A program made the translations under genes and the position numbers. Under the pieces are notes generated by a model. It was not told the DNA's origin. It worked only from the letters and a program-made list of their open reading frames with translations, and did not search any database. From Flavobacterium psychrophilum (GTDB taxonomy: Bacteria; Bacteroidota; Bacteroidia; Flavobacteriales; Flavobacteriaceae), in contig CALPPS020000098.1 in assembly GCA_943325515.2 (NCBI GenBank), forward strand, positions 1 to 7,041: a DNA stretch of 7,041 bases. Direction: 5' to 3'. This document shows positions 6,702 to 7,041 of this stretch, piece by piece (positions within the stretch are counted from its first letter, which is position 1; each line of letters opens with the position of its first letter).

Positions 6702-7041
6702 GTCTTGGTCTTGGTGGTTTATTTGTAGCAAAAATTCTTGACAACTCTTCGGTAAGGTCATTAAAATCTTCTATTTGCTCTTTATGACATATTTTTTTGA
6801 TATCCTCAAAATGTTTGAAATGAGTGGACTCAATCTGTTTTTGATTAGAATTGATAATTGCTATCAAACTATCTTTAATTTTCAAATCAATTTGAGGTTC
6901 TTTTAATTGAGTATACAAATCATTTTTAGCTACACTAATCCTAGCATCTATTCTTTTGATTTCATCTTTATGCCATTGGATAATCTTATCATATTCTCTT
7001 AGTTGATTAACATCAAAATGTAATTTTTCAATAATGATTTC
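6694..7041 (-). CDS. Spy/CpxP/CnrX-like periplasmic metal-sensor or chaperone protein, C-terminal part
   Basis: The reading frame is open to the right edge of the window, giving 115 residues; the start, and any signal or membrane anchor, lies outside. A TTG at 6918 could be read as a start but the frame continues upstream with matching family sequence, so it is not the real start. The protein is charged and helical, with heptad-like segments: 'LREYDKIIQWHKDEIKRID', then 'LYTQLKEP', then a helix ending in 'FEDIKKICHKEQIEDFNDL', and a short basic-proline tail 'PPRPRHE'. This arrangement resembles the bacteroidotal 'periplasmic heavy metal sensor' proteins (Metal_resist/Spy-like), in which a 'HF.DI..LC..EQ..F' segment is typical. 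Such proteins often sit beside an ECF sigma factor or anti-sigma gene and act as periplasmic metal sensors or chaperones. Its last codons overlap the MbnP-like start by 8 bases (CATGAGTAA), which suggests coupling to the copper genes. The family call is by pattern memory; metal specificity is unknown. Confidence 0.75.
   Translation of the reverse strand, partial: EIIIEKLHFDVNQLREYDKIIQWHKDEIKRIDARISVAKNDLYTQLKEPQIDLKIKDSLIAIINSNQKQIESTHFKHFEDIKKICHKEQIEDFNDLTEELSRIFATNKPPRPRHE

Noticed and set aside
6699..6761. ATG at 6761 as start of the MbnP-like gene
   Set aside because: The extra 20 residues precede an intact signal peptide and lie inside the upstream coding sequence.
6694..6918. The sensor-like frame as a complete 74-residue gene starting at TTG 6918
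   Set aside because: The frame is open to the window edge and the residues upstream fit the same helical family, so the gene is cut by the window, not short.
1209..7041. A methanobactin biosynthesis locus
   Set aside because: Only the MbnP/MbnH-type pair is present; no precursor peptide and no MbnB, MbnC or transporter gene is visible in the window.

Overview
The window is AT-rich DNA that looks chromosomal and comes from a member of the Bacteroidota, most likely a Flavobacterium-like species. Two proteins end in a type IX secretion (T9SS) C-terminal sorting domain. Signal peptides end in the 'A|Q' form typical of this phylum, starts lack Shine-Dalgarno sequences, and lysine, asparagine and isoleucine codons are frequent. 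The genus is an inference.

All seven genes lie on the minus strand, so the window reads from high to low coordinates. In transcription order they are: (1) the C-terminal part of a Spy/CpxP/CnrX-like periplasmic metal-sensor or chaperone protein (7041-6694, start outside the window); (2) an MbnP-like copper-binding protein (6701-6003), overlapping gene 1 by 8 bases; (3) an MbnH/MauG-type di-heme enzyme (6006-4984), overlapping gene 2 by 4 bases (ATGA); (4) after a 67-base gap, a three-domain multicopper oxidase with a T9SS tail (4916-3198); (5) one base later, a thioredoxin-fold protein with a CNKC motif (3196-2564); (6) 14 bases later, a YHYH-domain protein with a T9SS tail (2549-1209); (7) after a 72-base gap, the N-terminal 378 residues of a formylglycine-type sulfatase (1136-1, C-terminus outside the window). 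No gap exceeds 72 bases. I found no convincing promoter or terminator between the genes, so one or two polycistronic transcripts are plausible.

The theme is copper and redox chemistry in the cell envelope. From the literature on the family, MbnH-type di-heme enzymes oxidise a tryptophan of MbnP to kynurenine, creating a copper site. Here that pair sits with a CueO/CotA-like multicopper oxidase, a CxxC redoxin and a histidine-rich YHYH protein. This suggests a copper capture, oxidation or detoxification module. MbnP and MbnH would be periplasmic, while the oxidase and YHYH protein would go to the cell surface or medium through T9SS. The upstream sensor-like protein fits metal-stress control. 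The sulfatase may be a downstream passenger or part of the same regulon. No methanobactin biosynthesis genes are visible.

The most notable non-coding signals are a perfect 13-bp inverted repeat inside the mbnP coding sequence, just after the signal-peptide codons, and a cluster of three ATTACC direct repeats upstream of the sulfatase.
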